Made by a program: the position numbers and the translations under genes. The notes beneath the pieces were generated by a model that was given only the letters and a program-made list of their open reading frames with translations, was not told the origin of the DNA and searched no databases. A DNA stretch of 64,000 nt from NCBI RefSeq assembly GCF_000332515.2, contig NZ_AOGZ02000014.1, forward strand, positions 2,471,001-2,535,000. The letters are read 5' to 3'. Each line of letters starts with the position of its first letter. Within the stretch, counting starts at the first letter, position 1. This stretch comes from Leptospira wolbachii serovar Codice str. CDC (GTDB lineage Bacteria > Spirochaetota > Leptospiria > Leptospirales > Leptospiraceae). Shown in pieces: positions 1-9,097 of the stretch.

Positions 1-2973
1 CGAAGTAAAATAGTCTATACGCGAATATTCGATGACTCCCATATCTTTGATTTCTTTACCGAGAGGATACCAGTTAATTGCTGTCGAATACAAAGGTGTT
101 GCTTCTTGTAAGAATTCGGGCCAGTCGATCCCATAATTGCTTGTCCATGAGAGTTTACTTGTTTGGTAAATGCCATCTTCAACTTTTATATAGTCCAGAT
201 TTGGAGAATTTGCCGCCTGATTCTCTTTTTTCCAAGTTATGGCAAACGCATTACTTGGAACGTGCTGTGACTTTAAGCTTTCGATAGAAATCGATTTGTC
301 TAACTCTAAGATAGGTGTCTGTTCCTTTCGGTAGTTTGGCTGTTGATTCATCCCGATGATATTGGACGCTAAATCAATATCATACTGAATTATCGACGGT
401 GCTTTTGCCAAACAATTATTGCTTACTTTTTCATTTGCTTTGTCTATCGTGAACGTGCCAAATGAGATACTGTCGAAAGGGTTAATGATGGGTAACCCTT
501 TCGTCAAGCCATTCAATCCATGTAAGTCTACCAATTCCCAATAGTCATCAGGAGTGACACCCATGGCAAAGACCATTGGGCTTAGATTTTGAAGTTTAGC
601 TGGGTAAGGTAGATGTCGAATCATACTCACGACATTCGATCTACCCATATGTACTCTATCATAAAATCTCTCATTTGAAACATTGCCCGCGTTAGTATTG
701 GATATAATTTTTCGAAAATTATCTTCACAGCTATCTTCTAAATCATAGAGAAAACTAGATATCGCCATGATTTGATTGTTATCGAAGTAGTTTTCTTTGA
801 TAAATGGAAGACTTGAATTGCGGTATTCTTTGCTATCCGCCCCATTGAAGATATCAAAATCAGTATATGGCCTATCTGTTCCTAATAATAACCCTAGCAA
901 AAGAGTATTTGAGGAGAAATCCAAGTACCCCGAATGATGGTTTTCTTCAATATTTTTACATCCGTAGGTAGGACAATAACTCATGTTTGCATTAAGCAGA
1001 AATTCTATATAATTAGCAATTCCTTCATGCAATTTCCCATATTCTGATTTTCTTGGCTCAAATCCTTGGATCACATCTTCTGCATATTTGGCAATTTGTT
1101 CTCGGTATTTGGATTCTCCAATGAGGGAGCAGTGTACGATATGAGAGTATTCGTGAACCACGGTAAGGAAGTTTTCATACCTCTCCAAGTAAATATCAAA
1201 ACTTAAAAAATGCGAGGAGATCGATAGGATTCCAGGATCATAAAGCGCCACTTTTTGAGTATCCACCAAGTTAATAATTTGTCCGCAAGGAGCAAAGGCC
1301 CCAATACTATCATCTCCACCACCTTTCCATGTAGCTGGGTTCATCCCTCCACCCTGGAATACATTGGCCCTTTTTGTTAGCACACCTAGCTTCTGTAAAG
1401 CTTCCGCATGGGCAAACTGAATCATTGCGGCAGTTTGAGAAAATGAATTTTTGATTTGGATATAATATGGAAATTCCCTCGGTTTAAATTGGCCTGCACA
1501 TATTGTTAGAGGAAAGATACCGTTGTTTGTTATCCTCGAATATCCATTATCTAAATTGTAACATATATTATACGAAATTGGAGTTCCCAGAATGGGAACA
1601 GTCGCTTGTAAATTCTTATTAAAAATTCCATTCATTAATGTAGTGCTTTTTTCTGTCAGGAGATCGAAAGGATTGAAGTCTTGGAGTTCTCCGGGTAATT
1701 GTGGTCCTACACGAAACTCAATAGGTGTCCAATCAAGAGTCATTTTTCGATCCTGGCGTTTGAATTGAAAAACCTTTCCATTGGCATCCAGAACTTCAAT
1801 GATACCCCGCAGGGGTTTGTAACTTGAAAGTTTCAATTTATCCCTAAGCCATTTGGGAAGTTTTAGCCTATCGCGAATCCATTTTGGGGGAGTAAATGCA
1901 TTGTTAAAAAACTCAGATGGCTTAATCTTCATCCGATTTCTTAACTCATCTGGTATTGTAAGTCTATTTAAATCAAATTTTAACCGGTTTGTTAGTTGAA
2001 CGTTTGCTTTGATAATTCCTATTCTAACATGGTTCCAAACATTTGAAAATATTCTTGATAATCCTCCCCTTAAGAACCCAAAAATTGCAAATTGATAATT
2101 CTCGGCAGGATCTCTGAGTTTTTGTAATTTTAAGTAGGCTTGGTTGTCTCGTATCTTCCATTCATTTGCTTCCAGTTGCAATTGGTCTGAATACACCTGG
2201 AATTGCTCAGGTGACATTGACAAGTCAAAGTCCAGGAGTGCCAGTTCTTCGTAATCTATTGGTTTTAAAATTTCGATTGCCTGGAAAAGATCATTCATTA
2301 ATAAAAAATTGTAATGATATCCGCTAAGGATAACGTAAACAAAACCACCATCTTTATACGCTGACCAATCTATGTAGCCCACTAATTCTTGATTGGAAGG
2401 TTTATAATTCATTCCTTCTACTTCGAAATAAGGAAACGCTGAATAGGGGATAATTAGTTCTTTTAGATATTGGAGTTCAATGCTCGACGAAATAAAAATT
2501 CTAGCATGATACACGCCCGGTTGCTCAATTTTTTGAGTCAGTAGTTCTTTGGTTTTATTTACTTCATGGATTCGGTTACGAAGTTCTAAAGTTTCCGATG
2601 GAGAATGAGGCAAAGGGATAGGATTTGAAGCATCTATTGGTAAAGGTTCTGCAGTCTTTAGATCGGCCAAGGTTAATTCTTGGGAATAATCTTCATCTTC
2701 ACCTGGTGTAAATAATAGCCAGTTGATTAAATATCCTTTTGCAACAGGATTTTCGGTATTCCAAACATCGATATCTTCTTTTGTTTGAATCCCGAATACG
2801 CTACCAAAATCTGTTGTACCGGTTGCAGAGACAGAAATATTGTCTCCATATTCCCAGGGCATCAACAACATCAGAGAATGGTCAGGCTTCTCCTGTGCGA
2901 TACATGAAAACAAGGTTAATAAAAAAACGGGGAAAATATGTATTCAGAATTTAGAGTTTTTAACTTGTTTCAT
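1..2973 (-). pseudogene. Large HEXXH metalloprotease-like lipoprotein, 3' end outside window, TGA in signal peptide
   Basis: A minus-strand frame is open from 2943 to the window edge (981 codons, no stop) and runs off the start. The zinc motif HEYSH is encoded at 1141-1155, and about 40 residues later comes HEGIANY, which could supply a glutamate third ligand as in gluzincin peptidases (inference). The N-terminus reads like a lipoprotein signal, FPVFLLTLFSC, but the only sensible start, ATG at 2971-2973 (MKQVKNSKF), is followed in frame by TGA at 2944-2946 before the hydrophobic segment. No ATG, GTG or TTG lies between the TGA and the segment. A TGG-to-TGA change, an unusual start (ATT at 2935-2937) or a base error are all possible. 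The rest matches no family I recognise. Probably a surface or periplasmic protein if made. Confidence 0.7.
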
Positions 2974-3053
2974 TTTCCCTCGTTAGGTTTCATTATTATT
3001 CTAATGGTACAGACTAACATAAATTCGATTATTATGGAGTGCAAGAATAATTT

Positions 3054-3350
3054 ATGCTAGACTTAGTAGTTCAGAATATAATAACTTGGCTTTTTTCCTT
3101 AGTTACTTTCGGGTCGTATGGTATATTCTTCATATTAGAACTATTCTATAAGAATGGGTTCCATTTTGTCTTTGATAGAATTCACTATATTCTCGAACTA
3201 GTTTCAATTGCGTTACAAATAATCATCTTGCCTATTATGGTTTTTTTTACTTTGAAAGATAAGGCTATACATTCGTCTGTCTGGTTTTTGCTTATGTTCT
3301 CATTGGTATTAGTATTAGTTTCTTCGATCGTTGAATCACTTTCAGTATAA
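3054..3350 (+). CDS. Small hypothetical membrane protein
   Basis: 98 residues, about three predicted membrane helices (roughly residues 5-30, 42-65 and 72-95) with short charged loops. A GGAG sequence lies about 14 bases before the ATG, which is long for a ribosome binding site. I do not recognise a family. It starts about 80 bases from the 5' end of the divergent lipoprotein gene. It may be a stand-alone small gene, and chance coding cannot be fully excluded, although the helix pattern looks real. Confidence 0.5.
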   Translation: MLDLVVQNIITWLFSLVTFGSYGIFFILELFYKNGFHFVFDRIHYILELVSIALQIIILPIMVFFTLKDKAIHSSVWFLLMFSLVLVLVSSIVESLSV

Positions 3351-3518
3351 GTGCAAGGAGTTTCATTCCATGTTACTTGGGGAATTAAGCGCTTGTTGAA
3401 CGGAAGTTACAAAACGTTATACCTTTTGAGGAATACCATGGTTTTGTCCCTACTTTAAATGTGTTAGCAATCATAATAATGGTTTTCTATTTTAGAAGCA
3501 GCTCGTGGTAAGGAAGTG

Positions 3519-3551
3519 GCCTAATTGTTAATTAAGATATTAACGTTAGGT
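3519..3551. repeat. Inverted repeat resembling integron attC core ends
   Basis: GCCTAAT at 3519-3525 and GTTAGGT at 3545-3551 face each other, with a second paired stretch inside (GTTAAT and ATTAAC). The right end fits the GTTRRRY consensus of attC sites; the left misses RYYYAAC by one base. At 33 bases it is shorter than known attC sites, so the resemblance may be accidental. It sits just before the gene starting at 3583. Confidence 0.3.
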
Positions 3552-3582
3552 GTTTCTGGATATAGGGGAGTAGAAATATATA

Positions 3583-4119
3583 ATGAAAGAAATAAAATAT
3601 ATACAAAAACTGGAAGACCAGTCTATTTTTTCCTTACACCATCATCATTTTTATGGTAGTAAATACCAGAAATATTATCCGGAAATTCTTTTGTTCATTA
3701 CTACGATTATTTCTGTTGTGATATTCCTTACAACATACCCTAAAGAAATTAATATTTTCGCAATCTTATATTTGTTGATAAACATTCTTTATTATGTTTA
3801 TCTGCGATTGACTAGAAAACGAAGACTCATTAAATACTTTAATAAATTTTATACTGCAGGAAAAGAGTTTATCGAATCCGAGTTAACCATTCGCTTTGAA
3901 GATTCATATATCTTCACCCAATACAAAAATGTGGAGTCAAAGATTCCCTATGAAAATGTCGAAAGATTGTCTATAGGAACGGAGGCTCTTTATGTATACA
4001 TCTCTAATATCCAAGCGTTGATTTTACCAAATCGAATTTTTACTTCGCCAACGGAAAGTAAGGCGATTATTGACTTTCTAATAGAGAAAAATAGAAATTT
4101 AAAAAACACTTCCAAATGA
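3583..4119 (+). CDS. YcxB-like membrane protein
   Basis: 178 residues. Two adjacent hydrophobic helices at about residues 36-50 and 55-72 are followed by a soluble C-terminal half of beta strands. That half contains a run ending in IPYENVERLSIGTEALYVYI and then a PNRIF motif, the pattern of the YcxB-like C-terminal domain (PF14317): strand, turn, strand, then a conserved P-x-R-x-F before a helix. Proteins of this family have no established function and are usually lone membrane proteins. The ATG follows a purine-rich GGGGAGTAG about 10 bases upstream. Family assignment is from motif memory only. Confidence 0.65.
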   Translation: MKEIKYIQKLEDQSIFSLHHHHFYGSKYQKYYPEILLFITTIISVVIFLTTYPKEINIFAILYLLINILYYVYLRLTRKRRLIKYFNKFYTAGKEFIESELTIRFEDSYIFTQYKNVESKIPYENVERLSIGTEALYVYISNIQALILPNRIFTSPTESKAIIDFLIEKNRNLKNTSK

Positions 4120-4279
4120 TCCATTTAGCTGGGCCCAAAAGATGGGATTTTCTTGGTAAGCGATTGCACCAATTGGAAAAGATATTGGCCGCTATATTGA
4201 ATTATTATCTTATATAGCAGATTAAACTTCTAGGCGATCCCGGCTTCCTTGGTGGGATGGAGAGGAGAGGTGGCTTGTT

Positions 4280-5374
4280 ATGCTTTCTGAATTGGCTCCC
4301 AACCAATATTTCTCCGGGGTTTCTCTTGCTGCAGATCTTGCAGATGATTTACATTCCTTTGGTTCGGCTCGGCCATCGGAGCAGGTTTGGGAACAAACAG
4401 TGCAAACCATTGCACGTATTCCAGAAATCATTTCTACATGGATTTTTGAATATTTACCTGAATCACAAAACTTTCGTTTGTTGGCGCTTCATAGCCGTTC
4501 TGAATTTCAAATCGCACCTGTTGTGTCCAAATATTCAGTACCTTGTCATCATGTTGTAGACTCCAATATGATTTTTGAATTGAATTTGGTAGACGAGGAA
4601 TCCTTTTTTCAACCTCTCACAGAAACCCTTCCAGAGAAAACATCTGCTATGTATTTGGGTTACCCCATTCGTTCCGATATTGGGACTGTGATCGGAGTGA
4701 TTGGAATGGTCGTTGAAGATAAGTTCAAACATAAATTCAAAAACTTAAAACTCATCGATGTAATTGCTGATCAATTGAGTAGGGAATTGATTCAATTTAA
4801 AAATGAGCAAATAATCGCGGAAACTTTAAATACCGCATCCTTTGTGAAACATTCTTTGGCGGAATTGTTTCGTCTTCTATCTGTTAAGTCTGCTGACCTA
4901 ACAACGACTTGCCGAAATTATTTACAAACAGGAACAAAACTCTTTGGATTGCCATTGGGTTTGATTGCTTCCAAAATTGGTAATGATTGGGAATACAGTT
5001 TAGTCGAAGGGAATGTACATGGAATCTATGAAGGAAAAAAGTTTTCCAAAGAAGAATCCAAGTTCACATCGGCTCATTTTTCTAATTCAGCCATTATCCG
5101 AAAGCAACTTTTGTCGACTTCCGTTGAGGAAGTCAGAGATCACATACTGGAAGCGGGAATCTCTTGTTTGATGGAATATCCATTGAAGGTTCATAACCAA
5201 ACCATTGCTATTTTAGGTTTTTATGGACGGAACGATCAGAAAATTGAATCTGCTGAATTGTTCCAAAGGGTATTCGAACTTATGGGGATTGGATTAGCTA
5301 ATGCAATCGAAAAACATAATATTGGTTTGTTATCAAAAATTGTGTTTTTGGAAAAAGAATCACCAAATTGGTAG
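4280..5374 (+). CDS. Double GAF-domain protein
   Basis: 364 residues, soluble. Two GAF-like sensor domains can be seen, at about residues 25-165 (ending in a GVIGMVVEDKFKHKF strand-helix) and about 185-345 (ending in ILGFYGRNDQ and a helix). No GGDEF, kinase or HTH output domain follows, so it probably acts by binding a small ligand and touching a partner protein (inference). The start is supported by GGAGAGG at 4260-4266 upstream of the ATG. The downstream gene fragment is convergent and begins 13 bases after the stop, so this gene is probably monocistronic. Confidence 0.65.
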   Translation: MLSELAPNQYFSGVSLAADLADDLHSFGSARPSEQVWEQTVQTIARIPEIISTWIFEYLPESQNFRLLALHSRSEFQIAPVVSKYSVPCHHVVDSNMIFELNLVDEESFFQPLTETLPEKTSAMYLGYPIRSDIGTVIGVIGMVVEDKFKHKFKNLKLIDVIADQLSRELIQFKNEQIIAETLNTASFVKHSLAELFRLLSVKSADLTTTCRNYLQTGTKLFGLPLGLIASKIGNDWEYSLVEGNVHGIYEGKKFSKEESKFTSAHFSNSAIIRKQLLSTSVEEVRDHILEAGISCLMEYPLKVHNQTIAILGFYGRNDQKIESAELFQRVFELMGIGLANAIEKHNIGLLSKIVFLEKESPNW

Positions 5375-5387
5375 GCAAGCTATGTTA

Positions 5388-5726
5388 TTAGTTTTCTATT
5401 ATGGTAATTAATTCATCTGAATTGAACATATCCACTGGTGAAATGACTGGTTCAGAGTAAGGAATTTCATTACCGTATCTTTTCTTCATCAAAGTTTGAA
5501 CCTGTTTTGATGAAGTATCAAAATCTTTTAGAGTTTTCAATTTCCCAATTTTAATTCCTGTAATTTTATCGTAAATTTTCCAAATGAGTTCTGTGCAATA
5601 AATTCGATCTTCAGACCACTCGAAGTAAAGGTCATAATGTTTGCCGAGTAATGAGTCACCATAAGTTTTCATCTGTGAGATTATTTCCGGTGTAAGGATT
5701 TCCTTTGTATTGGTTAATATTTTCCT
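5388..5726 (-). pseudogene. C-terminal remnant of a YiiX-like permuted papain-like hydrolase
   Basis: An ATG-started frame of 94 codons (5672 to 5388) holds GKHYDLYFEW and YCTELIW, the C-terminal half of YiiX/YebB-like (NlpC/P60 superfamily) hydrolases, including their catalytic Cys. Similarity seems to continue upstream of the ATG (TPEIISQMKTYG) to a stop at 5727-5729, so the ATG is probably internal. Full members have about 190 residues and an N-terminal catalytic His region. That half is absent here, so the product is unlikely to be active. The family call is from memory of motifs. Confidence 0.5.
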
Positions 5727-5880
5727 TTAGGGTTTCGTTTATTTTCTCTGAATCTTTATTCTGTAGACAAATGTGAAATTCCTGGATTTTTGCGGGGTAG
5801 CTTAAGTCCCCAACCAACCATAAATTCCAACCATTTTTGCCAAAAAACGATTGACTTTGGTATATTACATATCCAGTCTT
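5656..5880 (-). pseudogene. C-terminal relic of an unidentified gene
   Basis: A frame without any start codon is open from a stop at 5881-5883 to TGA at 5656-5658. Its 75 codons look protein-like (GWNLWLVGDLSYPAK, then a helical EKINETLKENINQYK) rather than random. It overlaps the start of the YiiX-like fragment in another frame. The 5' part would have lain where the arsR promoter and gene now sit, so it looks like a gene cut off by the arrival of the ArsR-SRPBCC pair. The family is unknown. Low certainty. Confidence 0.3.
5837..5866 (+). promoter_or_regulatory. Possible promoter for the ArsR-SRPBCC pair
   Basis: TTGCCA at 5837-5842 and TATATT at 5861-5866 are separated by 18 bases. Transcription would begin near 5873, just upstream of the palindrome at 5885-5900. 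Assigned by eye from the general sigma-70 consensus. Confidence 0.35.
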
Positions 5881-5884
5881 TTAT

Positions 5885-5900
5885 ATAACCAATTAGTTAT
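5885..5900. promoter_or_regulatory. Palindromic operator overlapping the arsR start codon
   Basis: ATAACCAATTAGTTAT at 5885-5900 is a 16-base inverted repeat; only the pair at inner positions 6 and 11 is mismatched. It covers the first two bases of the ATG at 5899. ATAAC-N6-GTTAT palindromes at this place are expected for ArsR regulators paired with SRPBCC proteins, so self-repression is likely (inference). Confidence 0.55.
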
Positions 5901-6264
5901 GCAAACACTTGATTCCACATTCGCAGCTCTCGCCGACCCCACTCGCAGGGAGATCCTCATGCGCCTTGCGAAAGGCGAGTCGACGGTCATGGAATTGGCG
6001 AAACCTTTTCGAATGAGCCAACCTGCCATTTCGCGCCATCTTAGAGTTTTGGAAAAAGCTGGTCTGATTTCAACATCCGTCCGAGCCCAAGAACGACCCC
6101 GCCGATTGGAAACGGCACCCCTCAAAGTTGCTATCGATTGGATCGAAAAATACCGCCAGATGTGGGAGAAACGATATCAGGCGTTAGATGGACTATTAGA
6201 AGAATTACAAACAATACAAACCAAGGGAGATAAGCAAAATGAAATCAGAAAAAGAAGAAGCTAA
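5899..6264 (+). CDS. ArsR-family transcriptional regulator (SRPBCC-associated type)
   Basis: 121 residues from the ATG at 5899. A longer reading from 5851 adds a poor leader peptide and would put the operator inside the gene. The start ALADPTRREILMRLAKGE and the recognition helix region MSQPAISRHLRVLEKAGL are standard ArsR winged helix-turn-helix. There are no metal-binding Cys pairs, so it is not a metal sensor of the SmtB/ArsR kind. The sequence ends 26 bases inside the next gene, an SRPBCC protein, the usual partner of this subgroup. GC is clearly higher than in neighbours (about 60% over 5941-6000), which suggests recent transfer. Confidence 0.85.
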   Translation: MQTLDSTFAALADPTRREILMRLAKGESTVMELAKPFRMSQPAISRHLRVLEKAGLISTSVRAQERPRRLETAPLKVAIDWIEKYRQMWEKRYQALDGLLEELQTIQTKGDKQNEIRKRRS

Positions 6265-6754
6265 GATGGAACTTCGAGGTGAGACGGAAGTTGTGTTTAC
6301 ACGCTATTTCGCGGCACCACGTGAATTGGTGTTCGATTGTCACACCAAACCCGATCTGATGCGCCGATGGTTGATTGGTCCCGAAGGTATGGTATTAGAT
6401 ACTTGCGAACAAGATCTTAGGGTTGGTGGCAAATACCTATATCTTTATGCGGATGCAAATGGAAACAAAGGTGGTGTTTATGGAACATTTCGAGAGGTCC
6501 TTGCACCTGAAAAATTTTCCAATACCGAGAATTACGTGATGGATATGTCGACTTTCGATCCGAATGCTCCCGAAGACCCGAATGCCACTATCGAATCTCG
6601 TACCTTCACAACCGAAGGCAAACAGACTCTAATGACACATGTATATAGATTTTCTTCTGCTGAAGTGCGCACAACGATGATCGAATGTGGTGCGGTTGAT
6701 GGTATGTCGGAATGTTATTTGGAATTAGATAAAATATTGTCAACGATGGTTTAG
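6239..6754 (+). CDS. SRPBCC (AHSA1-like) domain protein
   Basis: 171 residues, cytoplasmic. After a short charged tail the family pattern begins: TRYFAAPRELVFDCHTKPD, then MRRWLIGPEG, a DLRVGGKYLY strand and YGTFREV. This is the helix-grip fold of the AHSA1/START-like family, which forms a hydrophobic pocket for an unknown ligand. It overlaps arsR by 26 bases and has GGGAGA eight bases upstream of the ATG, so the two are translated as one operon. The pair is common in bacteria, but substrate and role are not established. Confidence 0.8.
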   Translation: MKSEKEEAKMELRGETEVVFTRYFAAPRELVFDCHTKPDLMRRWLIGPEGMVLDTCEQDLRVGGKYLYLYADANGNKGGVYGTFREVLAPEKFSNTENYVMDMSTFDPNAPEDPNATIESRTFTTEGKQTLMTHVYRFSSAEVRTTMIECGAVDGMSECYLELDKILSTMV

Positions 6755-6818
6755 AGATTGTATCCATGCCTTGTGCGATTTTGCTCGGGCATGGGCATTA
6801 CCTTTATATAGTAAACCA

Positions 6819-7184
6819 CTAAACGCTACTTAGATGGTTGATTGCTTCCTCTTCCGAATTCAGAAAAAAAACATCCTTCCCAGAATTCATTTCATAAATA
6901 AAATCATTTAGACTTTTGCTGGAATAAACAGAAAAATCCCCAACAATAGCCAGTTTCATTCGGTAGTTCACAATCTTTTGTAATACATCCCCTGCAAGAC
7001 CAGTTTTTAAATCGAAGAAACTTTCGGGGATTTGATATTGTTTTAATACAAAGCGCTCAGTTCCTGATTCATATTGTGTTGTTGCAAAGAAGTCAAGGGC
7101 TGAGGAACCATCGGTGAAAACGATTTCCGTTGTATCGACCACTGCGATATCAATATTGTTTTTTTGTATTTTGCGAATGTTCAT
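6819..7184 (-). CDS. DUF4180 domain protein
   Basis: 121 residues, soluble. The order of motifs fits DUF4180 (PF13788): an N-terminal strand with IAVVDTTEIVFTDGSSALDF, a central AGDVLQKIVNYRMKLAIVGDF and a C-terminal EEEAINHL. The function of this family is unknown. The gene is convergent with the SRPBCC gene, 64 bases apart, and no clear terminator is seen between them. Single gene. Confidence 0.7.
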   Translation of the reverse strand: MNIRKIQKNNIDIAVVDTTEIVFTDGSSALDFFATTQYESGTERFVLKQYQIPESFFDLKTGLAGDVLQKIVNYRMKLAIVGDFSVYSSKSLNDFIYEMNSGKDVFFLNSEEEAINHLSSV

Positions 7185-7436
7185 TAAATCAAATTCCTAT
7201 TGGAAAGGCTATTTGTGAATTCCGATTCTACCTTCAAAGGTGATCTCAGTCAAACTTTGAGAAGCCCTTATCGATGCAAATATGAAGGGCGCTGAGAGTT
7301 CGTAAAACTTAAGACAGCCGAATGCTTTTTTTGGCGATGTTGATAACCTGTTGCATTTAGGTAATAAATTTTCTTGTAAATCTAGTTAAGTTTTGGAAAG
7401 TTAGATTGTCTCCTTGTATGATGTTGGCTTAAAAGA

Positions 7437-7811
7437 ATGTTAAGAAAAATATTCACATCTATATTGTTATTCGGAATATCTATCTCTGTATTCTGTAAAT
7501 TCCTTGAGACATTTGATTTTCAGTGCTTAAATGATGAGTTTATTTCCAAAGTAATTGATCAGGAACATCAAAATTCGGAAGTTCCCTGTGATGGAAAAAC
7601 CCATAGCTTCGAAGATTGTTTTTGTCAGAAAGATTATTCTATCTTCGAATCGACGAAGTATTTCAAACCTGTTTTTATCGTTTTTTCCGTATCCTTTATT
7701 TCTGATATTTCAATCTCTCTAATTGACCATCTTGAATACCAAAATCCTGAGCTGGTATTTTCAGATCTCTATTTTTCCCAACAACTAACTCACACTAAAC
7801 TTCAAATCTGA
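7437..7811 (+). CDS. Small exported or membrane protein ahead of metal-efflux genes
   Basis: 124 residues with an N-terminal hydrophobic signal (LRKIFTSILLFGISISVF), four Cys in the next 50 residues (QCLND, VPCDGK, DCFCQK), and a second hydrophobic segment near residues 76-96. It lies 47 bases before the outer membrane channel gene on the same strand and is likely cotranscribed. No family recognised. It could be a periplasmic metal-contact protein by position, but the sequence does not prove that. It is too short to be the missing membrane fusion protein. Confidence 0.5.
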   Translation: MLRKIFTSILLFGISISVFCKFLETFDFQCLNDEFISKVIDQEHQNSEVPCDGKTHSFEDCFCQKDYSIFESTKYFKPVFIVFSVSFISDISISLIDHLEYQNPELVFSDLYFSQQLTHTKLQI

Positions 7812-7858
7812 TATAAAGCCTACTTCTTCTTTAGCTTTATATTGTATTGGAGTAAAAT

Positions 7859-9097
7859 ATGTTATTATTAAGGAATGCGTTTGCGTTCAGCTTCGTCTTG
7901 GCGTTGCCGCTATATTCTCAGTCTTTTTCTCTTGATCAGATACTGAGTATTGCCGAATCCAAAGCGGATTTAATCCTCTCTGGACAGGCGAAAGTAGAAG
8001 AAGCTGAAAATTTAAAACAAAAAGCGGGAAAATACAAGAACCCGAACATTTCTTTGGATTACGGTAGAAGACGGGCAAGTAATGAATCTGGTCCCGAATA
8101 CGCATTGGGATTAAGCCAAGACTTCTACTATCCAGGAAAGAGAGACTTACGAATCAAAATTGCCGAAGCAAGTGAAAAGTCACTTTTGGCAGAGTTAGAA
8201 CAAAGTAAGTTAGAGTATAGGTTCAGTGTGATTAAGTTGGTATACTCTTACTTAATCGCTTCAGAAAAGGCTTCTCACATTAAGGATAGGATCAAGCGAG
8301 TCTCTCAAATTGAATCCTATATCGAGAAGAAAGTTTTCGTTTCTCCTGAAACAAAAGTTGAGTTGTATCTTGTGCAAAATCGTTTGTTAACCCTTCAAAA
8401 GCACCTGATTGTTCTTGAGAAAAATAGATCGGTAGAATGGGAGAAACTGAATTTTTTCTTAGGTTTGGAAAAGGAAATTTCAATTCGATCTCCTTGGCTT
8501 CAGAAAGGAAAACCTCTACCTAAAAGTGATCTTTTGTCAGCAATGATTAGTAAGAATCCTGTATTAAAACAATCTCAGAGTAGAATTCAACAAGCAAAGG
8601 AAGAAGTAGAACTTGCAAGATTAGATAAGTATTCGGATATAAAATTGCAAGGTTCGATTGGAGAAGATAAGTCGGGGGTTGCCAATAGATTCTTTGACTT
8701 AGGTGTCTCGTTTGCTGTACCTTCGTTGGACACTAACGAGGATGTTGTGAAGAGTATGCAAGCTAGAACCGTATCAGAGAATTATCTTCTCAATCATCAA
8801 ATAAGAATCTTAACGACCAGGCTAAACTCCAGCTTAATAGAATACGATTCCATTAACAAATCCTTAGATAAATTTTCCATTTCTCTAGTTTCTTCCATAG
8901 AACAAAAACTTAGTTATGCGGATAATGAATTTATCAAAGGTCGCATCAGCCTAATTAATTATTTGGAACTTGAAACACAACTTCATGAAACTCATGAAGC
9001 TATATACGACTATCAAATGCAGTTTGTGGACAACATTACCGAGATTTTGTTTTTAACTAATAATCCTGATTTTGAAGGAGCCATCGATGTTAAGTAG
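7859..9097 (+). CDS. TolC/CzcC-family outer membrane efflux protein
   Basis: 412 residues, near the usual length of CzcC-type channels. A signal peptide (about residues 1-21, FALALPLYSQ-like region ending SQS) is followed by long amphipathic helices: AKVEEAENLKQKAGKYKNPN at about residue 42 is the family signature, and the second repeat begins near residue 225 with NPVLKQSQSRIQQAKEE. It forms the outer membrane tunnel for the RND pump encoded next. GGAG sits six bases before the ATG. The last 11 bases overlap the pump gene, so the two are coupled. Confidence 0.85.
   Translation: MLLLRNAFAFSFVLALPLYSQSFSLDQILSIAESKADLILSGQAKVEEAENLKQKAGKYKNPNISLDYGRRRASNESGPEYALGLSQDFYYPGKRDLRIKIAEASEKSLLAELEQSKLEYRFSVIKLVYSYLIASEKASHIKDRIKRVSQIESYIEKKVFVSPETKVELYLVQNRLLTLQKHLIVLEKNRSVEWEKLNFFLGLEKEISIRSPWLQKGKPLPKSDLLSAMISKNPVLKQSQSRIQQAKEEVELARLDKYSDIKLQGSIGEDKSGVANRFFDLGVSFAVPSLDTNEDVVKSMQARTVSENYLLNHQIRILTTRLNSSLIEYDSINKSLDKFSISLVSSIEQKLSYADNEFIKGRISLINYLELETQLHETHEAIYDYQMQFVDNITEILFLTNNPDFEGAIDVK

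Noticed and set aside
2944..2946. TGA as a selenocysteine codon
   Set aside because: It lies in a signal peptide position where Sec would be pointless, and no SECIS-like stem is evident after it.
3400..3460. GAACGGAAGTTAC stretch as a second attC site
   Set aside because: No opposing partner sequence with RYYYAAC was found close by and the pairing is poor.
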